A DNA stretch of 64,000 bases from Ilyonectria destructans (Eukaryota > Ascomycota > Sordariomycetes > Hypocreales > Nectriaceae), in the NCBI GenBank assembly GCA_020740775.1, contig JAHEWK010000008.1, positions 992,001 to 1,056,000 on the forward strand. The letters run 5' to 3'. The translations under genes and the position numbers were made by a program. Of the stretch, positions 43,103-55,583 are shown piece by piece. The notes under the pieces are model-generated. The model made no database searches and was not told where the DNA came from. It was given only the letters and a program-made list of their open reading frames with translations. How positions within the stretch are numbered: the first letter of the stretch is position 1; the number at the start of each line of letters is the position of its first letter.

Positions 43103-45377
43103 GAGGTGGTTGAGGTAGCAGTTGGTCATGTACGAGTCTGAGTATGGGTAAGGGTACAGCATATCGCATAGGAATTGGCGTTTTCTTTTCTTGTCTTTTC
43201 TCTACATGGCGCTTTCTGATTCGGTGAATGAATGGCCCGGAGAGGCGAGTGTACACCGGTGACCGAACGATGGAACACTGAATGAGGCTAGAGGAATGGG
43301 GGAGTGTGTTTGGACGGGACCTGGGCCACGGCGCCTGCCCTACACCGGACGCATGTTTGGGCAGGGGATATCGCCGGAGCTATGTACCTCCTTCTCCTCT
43401 CACCTCCCAACCGCCGCCAGATAAACGCCTCGCCTTGGCCCCAATCCTGCTTGTCATTCCTCCATCCACATCGTCAGGGCGCCCGACGGAGCTCCAAGCG
43501 GGAACGACGCTACACCGGAGAGGGGCGACGACATGACACAACGCATGCCATTTGCTTCTGTTGTCTTTGATTGCCTTTCTTTTGATCGGGCTCCAGATCC
43601 CGGAGACCAGGAGCCGCATCGAAGGCGGGAGGGGTGACATCGTCGACGGGCAAGGGGAGAAGAGGGGGAAGAAACGCAGCGGACGGCGAGAGACGACACC
43701 GACGCAAGTAAGCAATGCTAATCCTTGTGTGAAGTGACAGGTCCCCAGCTAACGAGGGGGTGTCACACAGGGGTCGATCCAGAGTCACGGACCGGCGCAA
43801 GAGTGACAGGCCATTTCGCCTTGCCAAACCTTTAGCGGGCGCTGCCTTGAGAACCATCGCGTATTAGGAGGCTGACCATCGCTACGCGGACGCCCTGCCA
43901 CCGTCAGATACTCTCGGATGGAGACTACCAGCCATGAACCTGTGCCGGCCGACCAATCCTAGTCCCTCCAGACCACACACCACTTCACTCCGCGGCTCGT
44001 CCGCATCGCTTTCGCCTCACGGCTCTCGTTGTGCAAAGGCAAAGGCACCATCTAGCCTCTCATCGTGAGTTGTGGTCTAGGTTGCCGAGAGGGGCCTCCA
44101 CCGCAAATTATGAACTCCCGCACCGACGACACTGCAGCATGTTTCTGTCCCCACACGCAATATCCACGAATGGGTTCTCTTTCCACATCTCCCGTCTCTG
44201 CTTCTCTTAGCCAGGTCGCAGTCTGAGGCTGCTTTCCGGAGTTGATATCCGGATCCCTGCGCTGTCGGTGGATGTTGATTCGTGACGAGGGCCACTCCGC
44301 GGCTCTTACCCTTGTCGGGGCGCCCAACTCCTCCGATGCTACCTGCGCACGGTCTCTGTACAACGTCCTTGAGCAAGACGCAGATGGGTTGGAGTCAGCC
44401 GGCTACGGTGGCCCCCGACTGTTTAGTGCAGAGGGACATTTGTACCACATACAGGTATTTGGGGTACGCTACTGGCCGTGGTGAGACCGGCAGCCCGGTG
44501 CGGCTCCTGGCAGAATCTTCTCGTCTCCGCCATTCGCCAATGGCGTGTTCATGAACAGGCATATTGAACGGGTTCCTGGTTTCAAGGGGGGCGTGCCACA
44601 GACCAATCCTTTGGACTACGTTGCCTACTATCTCGCGTGCGGTTTTGGTGCTGTAGACTCTCTACCCGAGGCCATTGCGCACGCAGTAGGAGTTGGGAAG
44701 GGCATCGCTTTAGCCAAGCCCCCCCCTAGTCCGACTGCCTAGGGCCCTTGCTTCAATTTTGAGGCCCGATGCCCCCGGAGTTTGATGAATACGGAAGTGT
44801 GGCGCTCTAAGTCCGTCCTCCCCTGTCCTCACAGACGCTGGCAAAGGTCGTGCCGAATGTGCAGTATTGTTAGTCTTATACAAGCAGTTCGCTGTGTTGT
44901 GACCGGTTCGTGACACCATCGAGGTATCTCGCACTAACGGGCTCGAGCCTGTGTTCTACGTCCGGAGTACCATGGGTCATCAGTGCCCGCAGTCAAAACC
45001 ACTAGGGCGCCTTCTCTCCCCACTCCGCTGCAAGAATCTCAGATATCATTTTTGTTTTATTTTCTGACGAGTATCAACGCGGCCTGCTTCCTGGTCATTG
45101 GCCTTGTCTACCGACCGAGACTCGTTAGCGAGAGAAAACAAGGCGACCGACAATGAAGCCGAGGACAGCACGGAGCGATTAGAATGCGGAGCTTATTGGT
45201 CTCTGGCTGGACCACAGAGTCTTAAAGTCCGCACCTTGGGCGACTATAAATGAAGACCATGACAGCAGAATCCTGCCATTCATTTTTCATCACTTTCCTG
45301 ATTTCACTACACTAGCAAGACTACTCCTTTTTCTGCACAAACCTCGAGTCTCTTTACTCAGCGTCCCTCAAATCACA
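43103..45377. other. Intergenic region upstream of the tiny putative gene
   Basis: About 2.3 kb without a recognisable gene. Short frames at 44242-44484 and 44545-44742 have somewhat protein-like stretches but no start, family or splicing that I can support; they could be relics. A TATA box at 45245-45250 precedes the putative gene at 45378. Confidence 0.45.
45245..45250 (+). promoter_or_regulatory. TATA box upstream of the putative small gene
   Basis: TATAAA lies 128 bp before the ATG at 45378. A C/T-rich stretch with CACTTTCC-like blocks lies between, a typical fungal core promoter arrangement. Confidence 0.55.
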
Positions 45378-45784
45378 ATGTCCTCCACTCGTATCGTAAG
45401 TTTGCCCATCGAAGTGAAGGACAAGGATCGAGGAAAGATATCTGACAAAGAACCGAAGAGAATGAAGCGCAAAGTCATCATTCCTCACCCCCCGATCCCA
45501 AAACCTCCACCGCAATCCTCGGAGACCCAACAGGGTGTCAAAAACTAGGCTTGGATTAGCGACGAAGGAATACAACGCCTGCAAGCTGGGCCAGAAATTC
45601 GTGGCGAAATGGCAGCTCAGTACAGTAAGTCATTGCCGTTTCATAATCGATCCCCTTGCCGCCCTCAGCAAGCTCATTACAGCTGACGCCAGACTTGACA
45701 GAGTCTAGGCAAGGAACCTTCTTCGAGTGTGTGTTCCCTCTACCGGCTACCGTACCTACGAAGGCCCAAGAGGGCAATATCTAG
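45378..45784 (+). CDS. Putative small orphan protein gene, three exons
   Basis: A tentative model: exons 45378-45395, 45549-45624 and 45693-45784, encoding 61 residues (begins MSSTRIAWISDEGIQRL, ends TKAQEGNI). Support is indirect: a TATA box 128 bp upstream, a pyrimidine-rich leader, strong GTAAGT donors at both introns and a frame that remains open through all three exons. Without splicing the same ATG gives a 56-residue Lys/Pro-rich peptide ending at 45546. No family is recognised and there is no signal peptide. It could also be a relic or a non-coding transcript. Confidence 0.35.
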
Positions 45785-46545
45785 ATGTCGGATGTTTACA
45801 AGAATGTAAAGAGAAGGCTGGATTAATGTTCTCTCTGGGATTATTGATGTGCTGAGAAGTCGGGAAAGTCTACTTGAAATTTTGCGTTGCATGATGTTAA
45901 AAATAGGCAAGAAGCTTACTTGAATACAAACACTCACATCGGTACGAATGCCGGAATTGGTGGGTTTCGCTAATCAATTCCATATTCATCAAAGTTCATT
46001 GTCTCTTTGCTCGTGATGCAAGGTCGTCCAAGATCTTATGAGACAAGCGCCGTCACTAGACCAGGCTGGCGCGCTTCAGGCGTCTGTAAGCGAATAATGA
46101 CAAGGAACTGGGGGATACTTTCTTGTACAACCACCGCGTTCTCCACGGCCCGAAGGAGCAGAGATGTGCCACACTGCGTCGGAAGGCAACTGCCAGAGCC
46201 TCAGGCGGTGCTGACCGAATGCATACATATGTGCCAAGAGTTGTGGACGGACAACTCGGGCATGCGGGCATTGCAGTCGTGAGGCTGCTCGGCAGCATCC
46301 AATTCTCTCTTTGGCGGGATCACGCAGGGCTCCGGCTGCGGTGGGTGGGCCTTGTTGGTTAGGCCCCACGATCGACGCAAGGATGGTGTGGGAGGTCAGT
46401 ACAGGTTGAAGGACGAGGCCGGAGGAAAGCTAGGTCGAGATTGCAAGATAAATAGCTGCGTGTCTGCTCGTATTAAATCGACTGATCATGGGCGACTCCT
46501 ACTTTGAACACAGTTAGCAATATCAGGTGCCAGCAATTTATCAAC
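45785..46545. other. Region between the tiny putative gene and the DUF6594-like gene
   Basis: About 760 bp. Frames at 46007-46282 and 46123-46362 overlap in different registers and lack support. No repeat is recognised. Confidence 0.4.
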
Positions 46546-47602
46546 ATGCAGCTCAACATCCTCCGTACAGTGCCATTGTGTCGTGGTACCGAATCTGGAA
46601 GCGCTGACTTAAGTGACCAGCGAGCGGAACAAGACATACCTCTAGGGCACAATCATGATTCGGATCCTCACGGCGCTGATCTTGAGGCTCACCTCGGTCA
46701 AGAAGGTTAGGATTTCTTCGCCATCGCATCAGTTTCAGAAGTGCTAATTGATGTAGAAGCCCCGTTGCCAGGGTTGATTCGCGCATCCAGTCACCGACAG
46801 GAAGATGCCATGTACCTACTTGCGAGGCGCTTTCGCCAACAGGCAGCATTTTGCCTTGACACAAAAGCCAATAGTGTCGAACAACACTGGAGAGAAATTG
46901 TCCATGCCCTAGAGAGGGACGAAAGTGGTACAGACAAGCTCCAGAAGGATATCTTTGGGGAACTCAAGGAGTATTGTACGCGCTCAGTGCCCTGTCTCGT
47001 TTGTCGTTCTAGTCGAAGCTGATGCGTACCTAGACGAACTTGTAATTCTCACACATCAGATTGAAGGACTTATCAAACCAGACCGCCTGCTACTCAAGCA
47101 CTTCATTGCCACGGTGAAACCGTACCTTAAAGAAGGCGACGCCAGCTTTCTTGAAGCGCCACGTGAAGACTGGCTGGAGGCGTTTCCTATCGAAACCCTG
47201 AATCGGTGGTTGAAGCTTATGCCTGAACATGGCACTTTCAGATCTCTTTGCGTGAGTCGGAAAATATCCCCATTGGTGCAGGTTTGCTAAATGCGATAGA
47301 ACAAGTTTCGGAACAGGACGACAACCCATGAACACTATGACACCCATGAGTACCCGGACGAGTTTTTTGGTGCGGTGTTCATCACTCTTTCCCACGTCGT
47401 CATCGTGGTGCTCGTGGGTGGCCCCGTCGTGGTTCAAGCACTTGACATCCTGCCGATGGTGGGCAACGTGGTGATGTACATGGTGTGCTTGATCTTCTTT
47501 ATCGTCTTTACCCAGGCGTTTGTTCGTGGTGAGGGGGCTCAGTTTTTGCTGAGCTTGGCATATGCAGCTGTTGCGGCAACCAATCTTGGCCGCGGGTGCT
47601 GA
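46546..47602 (+). CDS. DUF6594-like fungal membrane protein, N-terminus uncertain
   Basis: Exons 46546-46705, 46757-46975, 47034-47251 and 47300-47602 join into 299 residues. The middle is helical (EDAMYLLARRFRQQAAFCLD; LQKDIFGELKEYYELVILTHQIEGL), with KPDRLLLKHFIATVKPYL following. The C-terminus has two or three hydrophobic helices (FFGAVFITLSHVVIVVLVGG; MVGNVVMYMVCLIFFIVF; FLLSLAYAAVAATNLG). This plan, a helical domain then a C-terminal membrane hairpin ending in an AxAYAAV-like motif, fits the large fungal DUF6594 family, whose function is unknown. The start is uncertain: the ATG at 46546 is the first in frame, and the usual N-terminal family motif is not visible, so an upstream exon may be missed or the N-terminus degenerate. 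The second intron has a CTGATG branch-like site before the chosen acceptor. Confidence 0.6.
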
Positions 47603-50600
47603 ATGAGCAACGTTGCCACATCTCTCAATAGCATTTGAGCCTTCCGGTCACATCCAGGGGCGAGAGGAGCACACGCAATCGTGTCATGGTGTAGCTAAAT
47701 AGCGGTGCTTCGGATGGCGAGGATGTGTGAGGTGGATGTAGCAAGCAGCTTGGCTTTCGTGCGATGTCTTTTGATGTATCTGACTTAGTGTAGCTAATGC
47801 ATGTCGAGATTGTTGTCCAGTGAGCAAGGCGGATTTGAACGTGAAGTTGTGGATGAAGCCAAGAGCCGTGACGACAGATTCGTGGTTCTCGTGTTCGGTT
47901 GGATATGCGTGCAGCTTGTGACGTTAGTTGGGTCGAGAGGGTCGGAGATGTCGTATACGTACATGTTATGGACCGGGGAAGAAATGGTCTTTGAGCAAAC
48001 CGAAGGCCCATCATCCAACGCAGCTGTGAAGATGGGTAGAGGTCGAAGGTGGAGGTCGTGCGATGAAGATAGACAGAGGGAGAGGAGCGCAGAAAAGCGG
48101 AAAGAGAGACAGGATTGTTAGGGAAGGAACTGAGGAGGGCCAAGGAAGGAACTCGGGAGGGGTGGGTGCAAACCAGAACAGGCTGGAGCGTGCCTCAGGT
48201 CGAGGGGGCGCGCCTCGTCCAGCGTAGCCCACCAATTTTCTCCAGTCACCAATGCCAAAAAGGGACAATAACATGACGAGCCATACTGGGAGACAATGGG
48301 TAGAAGGTCATGGAGAATAAAATTAAATAAAAATTGATGTAGTATTAGCAAATATTTCTTTCAAGATAGGTTCCCCTCTCTGGAGTATTCGATCTTGGGG
48401 CAAGACCACCAGCGTCCCACCGTCCGAAGTACCAAGGCCATGACCCAGGCGCATTTGACCTCAGTTGGAAGGGATTTTCGTCTCGTTTACTAGTGCAGCC
48501 ATGGCGCGCCCTCATGTCACTTCCAATCCATTTACCCCTCTGGCTGATGCCTGCCACGCCAGACTTGTGATACCGGGGGCCAGCGCGTCACTGATCGCAC
48601 CAGATGCGGGGAGTTCGGTGACCATCGCCATCTCTCCCCTCCTCCCTCCTCATCCAATCTCCACAGTCATCGCATATCAGACCGGTCATGTTGCCCTTGC
48701 GCTTTTGCTCCACTGTTCGCTCGATTTCTCAAGGTTCCCTTGATACTCGTCGTCCGTCCTGGCCCACCTCGGTGTAAGTTGGGTTGGCCCTCATCAGAGG
48801 TGGAGAGATTGCCGACACTCTCCGAGAGGAAGTACATGCTCTGGGTCCGCGCAGAGCCTCATTTGACCGCGTACCAGTCCTGATTAACTCCCGAAGCCAG
48901 CCACGCAATCAAAGAATAGGCTGCCATCCCTCCCTAGCGTCATACTTCATCTCGGTAACCCCTCTCACAGGGTTGGGGTGAAACTAACAACCCATGCATT
49001 TTCATTTCCAAACTGGAGCCGTCAGCATTGAGAACAAGTGATGTAACCATTGGATGCGAGGTGCTTGTGTTGAGACGACGCGGCGAACGCCACCAGAGGT
49101 ATGACAGGCCCCCAATCGCACCATGTGTAACCTGCAACGCCGGGATTCGGCTGGGTCGCTGATCTTCCTGGTCTTCTTCTGCAACGGTCGACAACAAACA
49201 GAGAGCTGGCCGTCTCTTATTGGCTGGTAGCGACTGTCGTTCGCCGTTGTAGGATGAATAAGCTTTAACCCCAGCTCACCGGTCCTCACACCGCTTTCGG
49301 TGCCGAAGGGATGGAAGGTAGGCCGGCTGGAAGGCGTCTGACATCCTTAAATGGTGTCACCCCAGTCCGTTGGGAGTAAGTTCTGTCGAAAATAGCAGTC
49401 TCGTTGCCCGGAAGAGAAACGACCATTCTTTACTCGGGTCCGCAGTGTTTATGTTGCTTGGTGTCGACCTGATATGCTTATCGCACTCGCCGTCTTCCGC
49501 CCTGCCGTTGCAGACAATGTCGCTTCATATACCCCCATCCATCAGTCTCGCCTGTCGCTGAAAGATGCATCGCCCACAGGCTGTTGCTATCCACATCAAC
49601 GTCACTGAGTTCTTTTGCCAAGTGACACTGAAGATCCTCATTGTTCAAAGGGAATTCTGAGAATGGACAAAGTCAGCACAATTCGTTTATTTTAGCGGGA
49701 ATTTTCCTGGGCGCCGCAACCAAAAAAGGAGCACATACCTTGAGCAAAAACGGGAGCCGATACAAACTAAGGTAAGAGTGACAGCCTTGCTAGGGCGAAA
49801 AGCAACGTGTGGCTAATTGACAGCAGTTCCCAAGAGGTCCCATCCCCCAGAAAAAGCACACAAGCCGATCGACGTCCTCTAGCTGTTTCTATTCCGAGTC
49901 GGTGGCTTGAGCCTATGCGAGTGAGACTTAGGGAGTCAGGGGCTTCACCATCGTGGTCGTCCGCAGAATCCCTGCCTGGCTGCAATCACCGGGTCGGGCC
50001 GGCCCTTCGCCAACTCCCCTCCAACCAACTAGCACACAGGGCGCCTTAGCCATGGGCCATGGCCCATACCCGCAGGAGTTAGGGTCTGTGGGGCAACGCT
50101 TGTCGATGTCGATGGCCGACATGTGAGATCTGAGAGATCTGCTAGGAATCACGACGACTGGAGATGGGGAACGTGCTCCCTGGCTTGTGTGAAGCGACTG
50201 CTGGGGTCTTGCGAATCAGATCTGTCGACCCAAGTGTTGGCGCTGTGCCGTCGTCATTTCTGTCATGTCGAGCGTTTTGGCTTCGCCTTGGGTGTGTCAG
50301 GTTGGAGGGCTCAATGATTGGGAGCAAACTCATCGCCGCAAATGCCTCGGCAGCGACTCGCCTTCTTCTTCTCTGTCATCAAGAGCGGGGGACCAGCTAT
50401 ACACGGACGCCGGTACCGAAACCAGTCGACATCTCGCCATCATCAATCTCCACTAGATCTAGTGGCAGCGGCTCGACAATGAGGCATGGGTTGTCAGTGG
50501 GGAGCCCTTAGCGAGTCCCGTTCTTTTCATTTAATGAATCGCGATGGTCTTTAGCAGAATGACGCAGTGACCCCCGTGGGGCTACACTAGACCTCACGCA

Positions 50601-51282
50601 CTCATATTCCCCCCAAGCGTCGCTACGCTCAGGGCTTCCTCACAGCACGCCTACCAGTGATGCCATTGTCACTCCTGAGCGGTGGACACGGGGCCGTCCA
50701 CGACCACCTTAGGGTCGAGCCCGGAGGCTTTGGCATTACAGTCCTGGACGCTTTATTTCACTGCATGCAACGGCCCGGGTGCGCTTTTTTTGTCTGCGCA
50801 AAGATCTAAGGAGGTTACTGAGGGAATGGATGTTTACGGCACGAGAATTTCCATGGGTTGTTCCAGATCAAAACACCCTCTTAGCACATTAGCCAGGCTT
50901 CGTTCTTTGTAGCCCCAGCGCTTCACACATCAAGCTTGTCGTTCGCAACCTTATGATCGCCACCCTTTGTCTTCAAAGGTTGTGGAACTGCAAAATCTGA
51001 GGCTGAACCCCTGGGAGATATTCATCACCCGTAAAGAAGGGGGTTTCTCTCATTCGGAGACAGGAAAGTCCGATTGAATGCGCCGCCATCTTGGGTTGGC
51101 TCCACAAGCCAACCGAAGATGCCAAAACCTAGCACTGCAGATCCTTGGAGCCCGTGTTTGATGGCGGTGTTGGGTCAATGAGCCTAGTTTTGACAGCGTC
51201 CCGATTGAAGATGGGATTTTTGGCGTCTCAATTGCCACTGAGCGATGGGTCCCAGCAGCCATATTTGGAGTTTCGTTGTCCC

Positions 51283-51314
<32 letters not shown>

Positions 51315-52750
51315 CTTTGGCTGTCGGTTTCTGGATAATGAACCCCTGAGCCACTTGAAGGCGATGACTTTCCACGTCATCGGCTCACGACGTTGGCCGC
51401 CTTATCAACCGGCCAGAAGCAGTGAAACACATCGAGCCCAAATTCTGCGGGCGTTTCTCTTCGGATCGGACATCGCCTCGCCCTCGCCATGACGATCGTG
51501 AGCTCCCGGATACGCCGAGCCCAGCCTGACGATGGCAGCGCAACCCAACATGCCCATCCATAAAAGGGTTACACACAATCCCTCAGCCTCCATCACGACC
51601 CTCTCGGAGCCTCTCTCTCTATCTCAGAAGCTTACTCTACACCCACTTGCCAAAAGTGAGGCTCTCGTCAACCCTTCAAAGGGCGGTGAAAGCTGATGGT
51701 GTTGGCTCGGGGCCTACGATATTCAGCCCCTCCCATCCTTCTCAGCGTCGTCATTCCTGAGTGGTCCTTCTCCTCGCCAACTTTCAACCGGTGAAGCCGA
51801 CGATCAAGTTGTTGCACAGCCCGTTGCCTAACCAACACCCTCATGATTCCTCGCAGCCAATAAACAATATGCCGAGATATGCGCCTTCCAGACACCCACT
51901 GCACACTGAGAGGTATCGAAGAAGTACTCTCGTGTCGCCCATTTCTCGCAGCAGTTCAGTCCGCAGATCTCACTTGCTCCGCCTGGAAGGGGGTCATCTG
52001 AGAGCGATGAATGCATGCCATTCGCGCTTCCGGCAGAGCGCATGCGTATCATGACCCTCTTAGTCCGTATCGAGAGCGCTCTGAGCCTCAGCCTCGGAGC
52101 GGTCAACGGGAGGATTAGGCACAAAGTGGAGGCTGATGGAGTGGGCTGCTGCGGGGAGCCGGGTTTAGCATCGTGGATTAAGAGACGGGATCGGAGATGA
52201 CGTCGACTTGGTGATGTGGCTGTTGGTCGAGGAGAAGCTTAGTGGAGATGCGCGCTTGTGGATGTTGGCTGCGCGGGTAAGAGGATCAATCAGAGTGAGT
52301 CTTGTTTCCAGTGGACATCACTGGTAGAAGATTCAAAGGACTTGATATAATACTTTGGCGAACTGGGTGTAAGAGTGCTGGAGCCAGCCTGGCCGTTTCT
52401 GTATCAGTTGCATGTTCAGCCTCGTTGATTCTGGGGCTATTGGACAACTTTATGGTCTCAGCATGATCACTTTAGGGACGCATTCAGGTTACAAATACTC
52501 AAGACGATACTAATAGAAGATGGAAGCACTTGATCACACCAGATGAGTCTTTGTCGGAGTCTCTATTTGGGATGTAGGAACCATGTACGGAATCCAGGGC
52601 ATTCCTAGGGTTCGCTGACACCGATGTGCTTGGCCGGTGGAAACTTGGAAATGTGTGCTTTCAACTCATGATTCATTGCACCATCTATGTAGCCAGACTG
52701 CCTACAATTACCAACAAGACCGTTTATATCATTACTCCGAAAAGCCCATG
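47603..52750. other. Large gene-poor region
   Basis: About 5.1 kb with no gene I can support. Frames such as 47801-48121, 50164-50511 and 51145-51492 have no family features. A nine-unit CAG microsatellite lies at 51286-51312. No transposon ORF, tRNA or strong AT bias typical of heavy RIP is evident. Confidence 0.45.
51286..51312. repeat. (CAG)9 trinucleotide microsatellite
   Basis: Nine uninterrupted CAG units. They fall in a frame that would read polyglutamine, but that frame has no other coding support. Confidence 0.9.
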
Positions 52751-55083
52751 TTACGCTCCGTTTCGATACACCTGTGCACCCTGATTCCTGAAACCAATGG
52801 TATCCCTTCGTTGCAAGATCATCAATGCCCGATTCAACGCTTGCTCACTGTATCCCTTACCATCGACCATCTCCCTGCGCAACGTCGCCAGACTAGTGCT
52901 CCACCCGATGGGGAGTCGCCGCTTCAGCTCCGCCTCAATGCGGTTGACTTCTTCATTAAGCTCACGGCTGCCCTGGTTGCTACCCTGGTTGACTGCATCC
53001 ATGGTGGAGCACAGAAACAGACGGATGGCTTCGTCTACGTGCACCTCGGTTGCGATAGTAGAGAGGGTGAGCTTGGCGAGGGACTCAGTGATACGGACGA
53101 TGGCTTCGAGCTGACGGACTGTGATGGGGATGGAGGAGCGGGCGTTGGCTTCAATCTCGGCGGCATGGACCTGCCGTCGGATGGAAACGAAGTGAGATGA
53201 AAGTTTCTCGGCAGCCTCAGGACTAAGACGGGGAGCGCATCGACTACAATGTGTTAGTGGTTGAATATGCAAGGGGACAAGGGCGAATTGGGGACATACG
53301 TTCTGCAGTAGGTCAAGTACTTGCGCATCCGATCGATAGGGATTTCGGACTCAGTGACCTCTTCGGCACCTCGGCCGTCCATCTGGATGCTGAGAACGTG
53401 CTTCGCCATTTTCTCATCCTTCTCGCGGCTGTGGTCATCCTTGACGATAAAGATCATGTCGAAACGAGACAGGATGGTTGTCTGGAAGTCAATGTTCTCT
53501 CCAGGGGTCTTCATGTCATCGTATCGACCAAAGATGGGGTTAGCGGCCGCCAAAACGGATGTTCTGGCGTTGAGGATGGTGGTGATGCCCGCCTTGGCAA
53601 TGGAGATAGTCTGCTGCTCCATGGCTTCGTGGATAGCCACTCTGTCTTCATCTCGCATCTTATCGAACTCGTCGATACACACAACACCTCCATCAGCAAG
53701 GACCATGGCACCGCCTTCGAGGTAAAACTCGCGGGTCGAGTGGTCTCGTTGGACTGAAGCCGTCAAACCAGCAGCAGATGAACCCTTTCCGGAAGTGTAG
53801 ATGGAGATGGGGGCTGCTTTCTCCACAAACTTCAACAACTGAGACTTGGCGGTACCGGGGTCACCAAGTAGCAGAACGTTGATGTCACCTCTTAGCCTCA
53901 TTCCATCTGGCAAGATCTTTTTGGAACCTCCTAATAGGAGACAGAGGATAGCCTTCTTGATGTCACGGTTTCCATAAATGGACGGGGCAATGCAATCTGC
54001 CATGATGTTGTAAAGATCTGGTCGTCTGCTTAATTCCAGAAATTCCTGCTCTTCCTCTTCGGAAAAGGTGGCAGCGCCCTTGGCGGACTGGTCGAGGTCG
54101 GTTTGGATGCCAACCGCTCGGAGGTAAGGCGTGCGAATGGCTACGGCTCCACCATTCGATGAGTTCTTTGAGGCCTTGTTCTGGTAAATCGAGAAGATGC
54201 CCATAACAGTGCATCTCGATCCAGGGACGACTCGGTTGGTTAGATGCCTGTCGGCGGAGATAAGGACATGCCTAGGCAACTCTCCCACGGGAACCTGGTC
54301 AGGGGCTTCCTGAAGCTTGATGATTTGCTGGTCGACGAACAGTGACTTCTCATGCATTACAAAGTATGGGTCCAGAGGACACTTCGGTGTTGGGTCGCTC
54401 GGGACTCGGGTGCGGCCGCATATTCGGGGCAAAGTAACACCTGTAAAGCCACCCAAGATCGGGATGGTCTGTGTGTGTTGGCAATTCCGACATTGAAGGT
54501 GAAGCTCTGTCGCCTTTGATGACATGACCGAGGCGCCAATCACGATGCCTGGTACCCGAACCAGTCGTGCGATAGTCATCGAGTCAAGGTTTCGGATAGA
54601 GACGTCGTCGGCGTCCGAGTGAAGAAGGAGTTGATGCTCTGGGATTTGGGCCTTTGGGTCGTGGGGGAAGACGATTCTGTGTGTGCACTTCTTCAAAGCG
54701 CCCTCAAACTATTCCGGGGTGTTAGTACGTGTGCCAAAAGATCGGGACATGCATGCTCTGCTCACCAGCGGGATGATCTCTGCGGGCTCGGACGCCAACT
54801 TGTGCGCCAGCTCCTCGTTGAAGTTGATCAAATCGTTGATGTTGACATCGCAGTAATACTTCTTCAGCAGCGCATTCTCTCGCAGCTGATCTCTGTGTAG
54901 AGGGTTAGTACCGTGGAGCTAGAGGCCTAGGGTCGAATGCGCAAACCTGTAGACGAAGTTGTTGTCGAGTCGGAAGTCGAGAATGAAGGTCTCGAGCTGG
55001 GTCTGCAGCTGCAGGCGGGTGTCGCCATTTTCGCCGAAACTCGGGTCAAAGACTTGGGCAGAGTAGACAGATTGGCGATCCAT
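52751..55083 (-). CDS. MCM5: DNA replication licensing factor Mcm5
   Basis: Subunit of the MCM2-7 replicative helicase. Exons 55083-54947, 54892-54766, 54708-53300 and 53243-52751 encode 721 residues, the usual Mcm5 length. The start [16 protein letters not shown] is typical. A zinc-binding region ([10 protein letters not shown] ... RICGR ... [10 protein letters not shown]) lies near 170-225. The AAA+ core contains Walker [13 protein letters not shown], Walker [11 protein letters not shown] and the arginine-finger motif [10 protein letters not shown] winged-helix-like C-terminus follows. Introns are 54, 57 and 56 nt. It is divergent from VPS54, and an ACGCGT element lies 175 bp upstream of its start. 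Confidence 0.96.
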
Positions 55084-55583
55084 TGCGACTTAGGCGTGGT
55101 GTATCTGAGCTTGCTCTTTTGTCGTCTGCGTGCCCAAGGCTGGAACTGACGGGGGTGGTGATGCAGATACTGTGGAGATGTTGGAGGGGCTCGCAGTTGA
55201 CCAGTTGACCGAGTAATTTAGTTAGGTCTTGTCGCGAACTAGGACGCGACCGCGTCAACGCGTAAATTGAACCGGTTAGTCAGCTGACCCCACTCCAAGG
55301 CGCATCAGCTCTCGTATCTTATCTTCACGTGTTTCCAGGGGGAAGCTGAGCTGTCGTGGCTCCAACGCATCCGGGCTAGGTACAGATGCCATAATTGAGC
55401 TGCCTAATGATGACGATCTATGCGCTCTTGTCTTGATTTCTATTTAACATCTCCTAGATTGCACGTGTCGGTCGCCTGTGCCAGTTCTTGTCTTCCCAGC
55501 GATGATACCCTTGTAATTCGCGAACCCGGCCGTCAACACAGTTGTCGGCGTCTTGTCCTGCCTCCGCCAGGCCAGCATCAACC
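55084..55583. promoter_or_regulatory. Divergent promoter between MCM5 and VPS54
   Basis: 500 bp between start codons. It carries ACGCGT at 55258-55263 and the related ACGCGA at 55244-55249 and TCGCGA at 55232-55237. ACGCGT is the core of the MluI cell-cycle box bound by MBF (Mbp1/Swi6) in yeasts. No TATA box is clear. Confidence 0.55.
55258..55263. promoter_or_regulatory. MCB-type element ACGCGT upstream of MCM5
   Basis: A palindromic ACGCGT 175 bp upstream of the MCM5 ATG, with two near matches within 30 bp. MBF sites control G1/S genes in yeasts. Several other ACGCGT copies exist in the window, so only the clustering and position are suggestive. Confidence 0.4.

Noticed and set aside
44242..44742. 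Two short frames that might be pieces of a decayed gene
   Set aside because: No splice junction joins them well and neither piece resembles a family I know; listed only as possible relics of the region.
47820..47850. GTTCAAATCC-like B box on the minus strand
   Set aside because: No complementary T-arm or acceptor stem; not a tRNA.
51145..51492. Frame with a nine-residue polyglutamine run
   Set aside because: The run comes from a CAG microsatellite; the rest has no family features, and the frame's start is not convincing.
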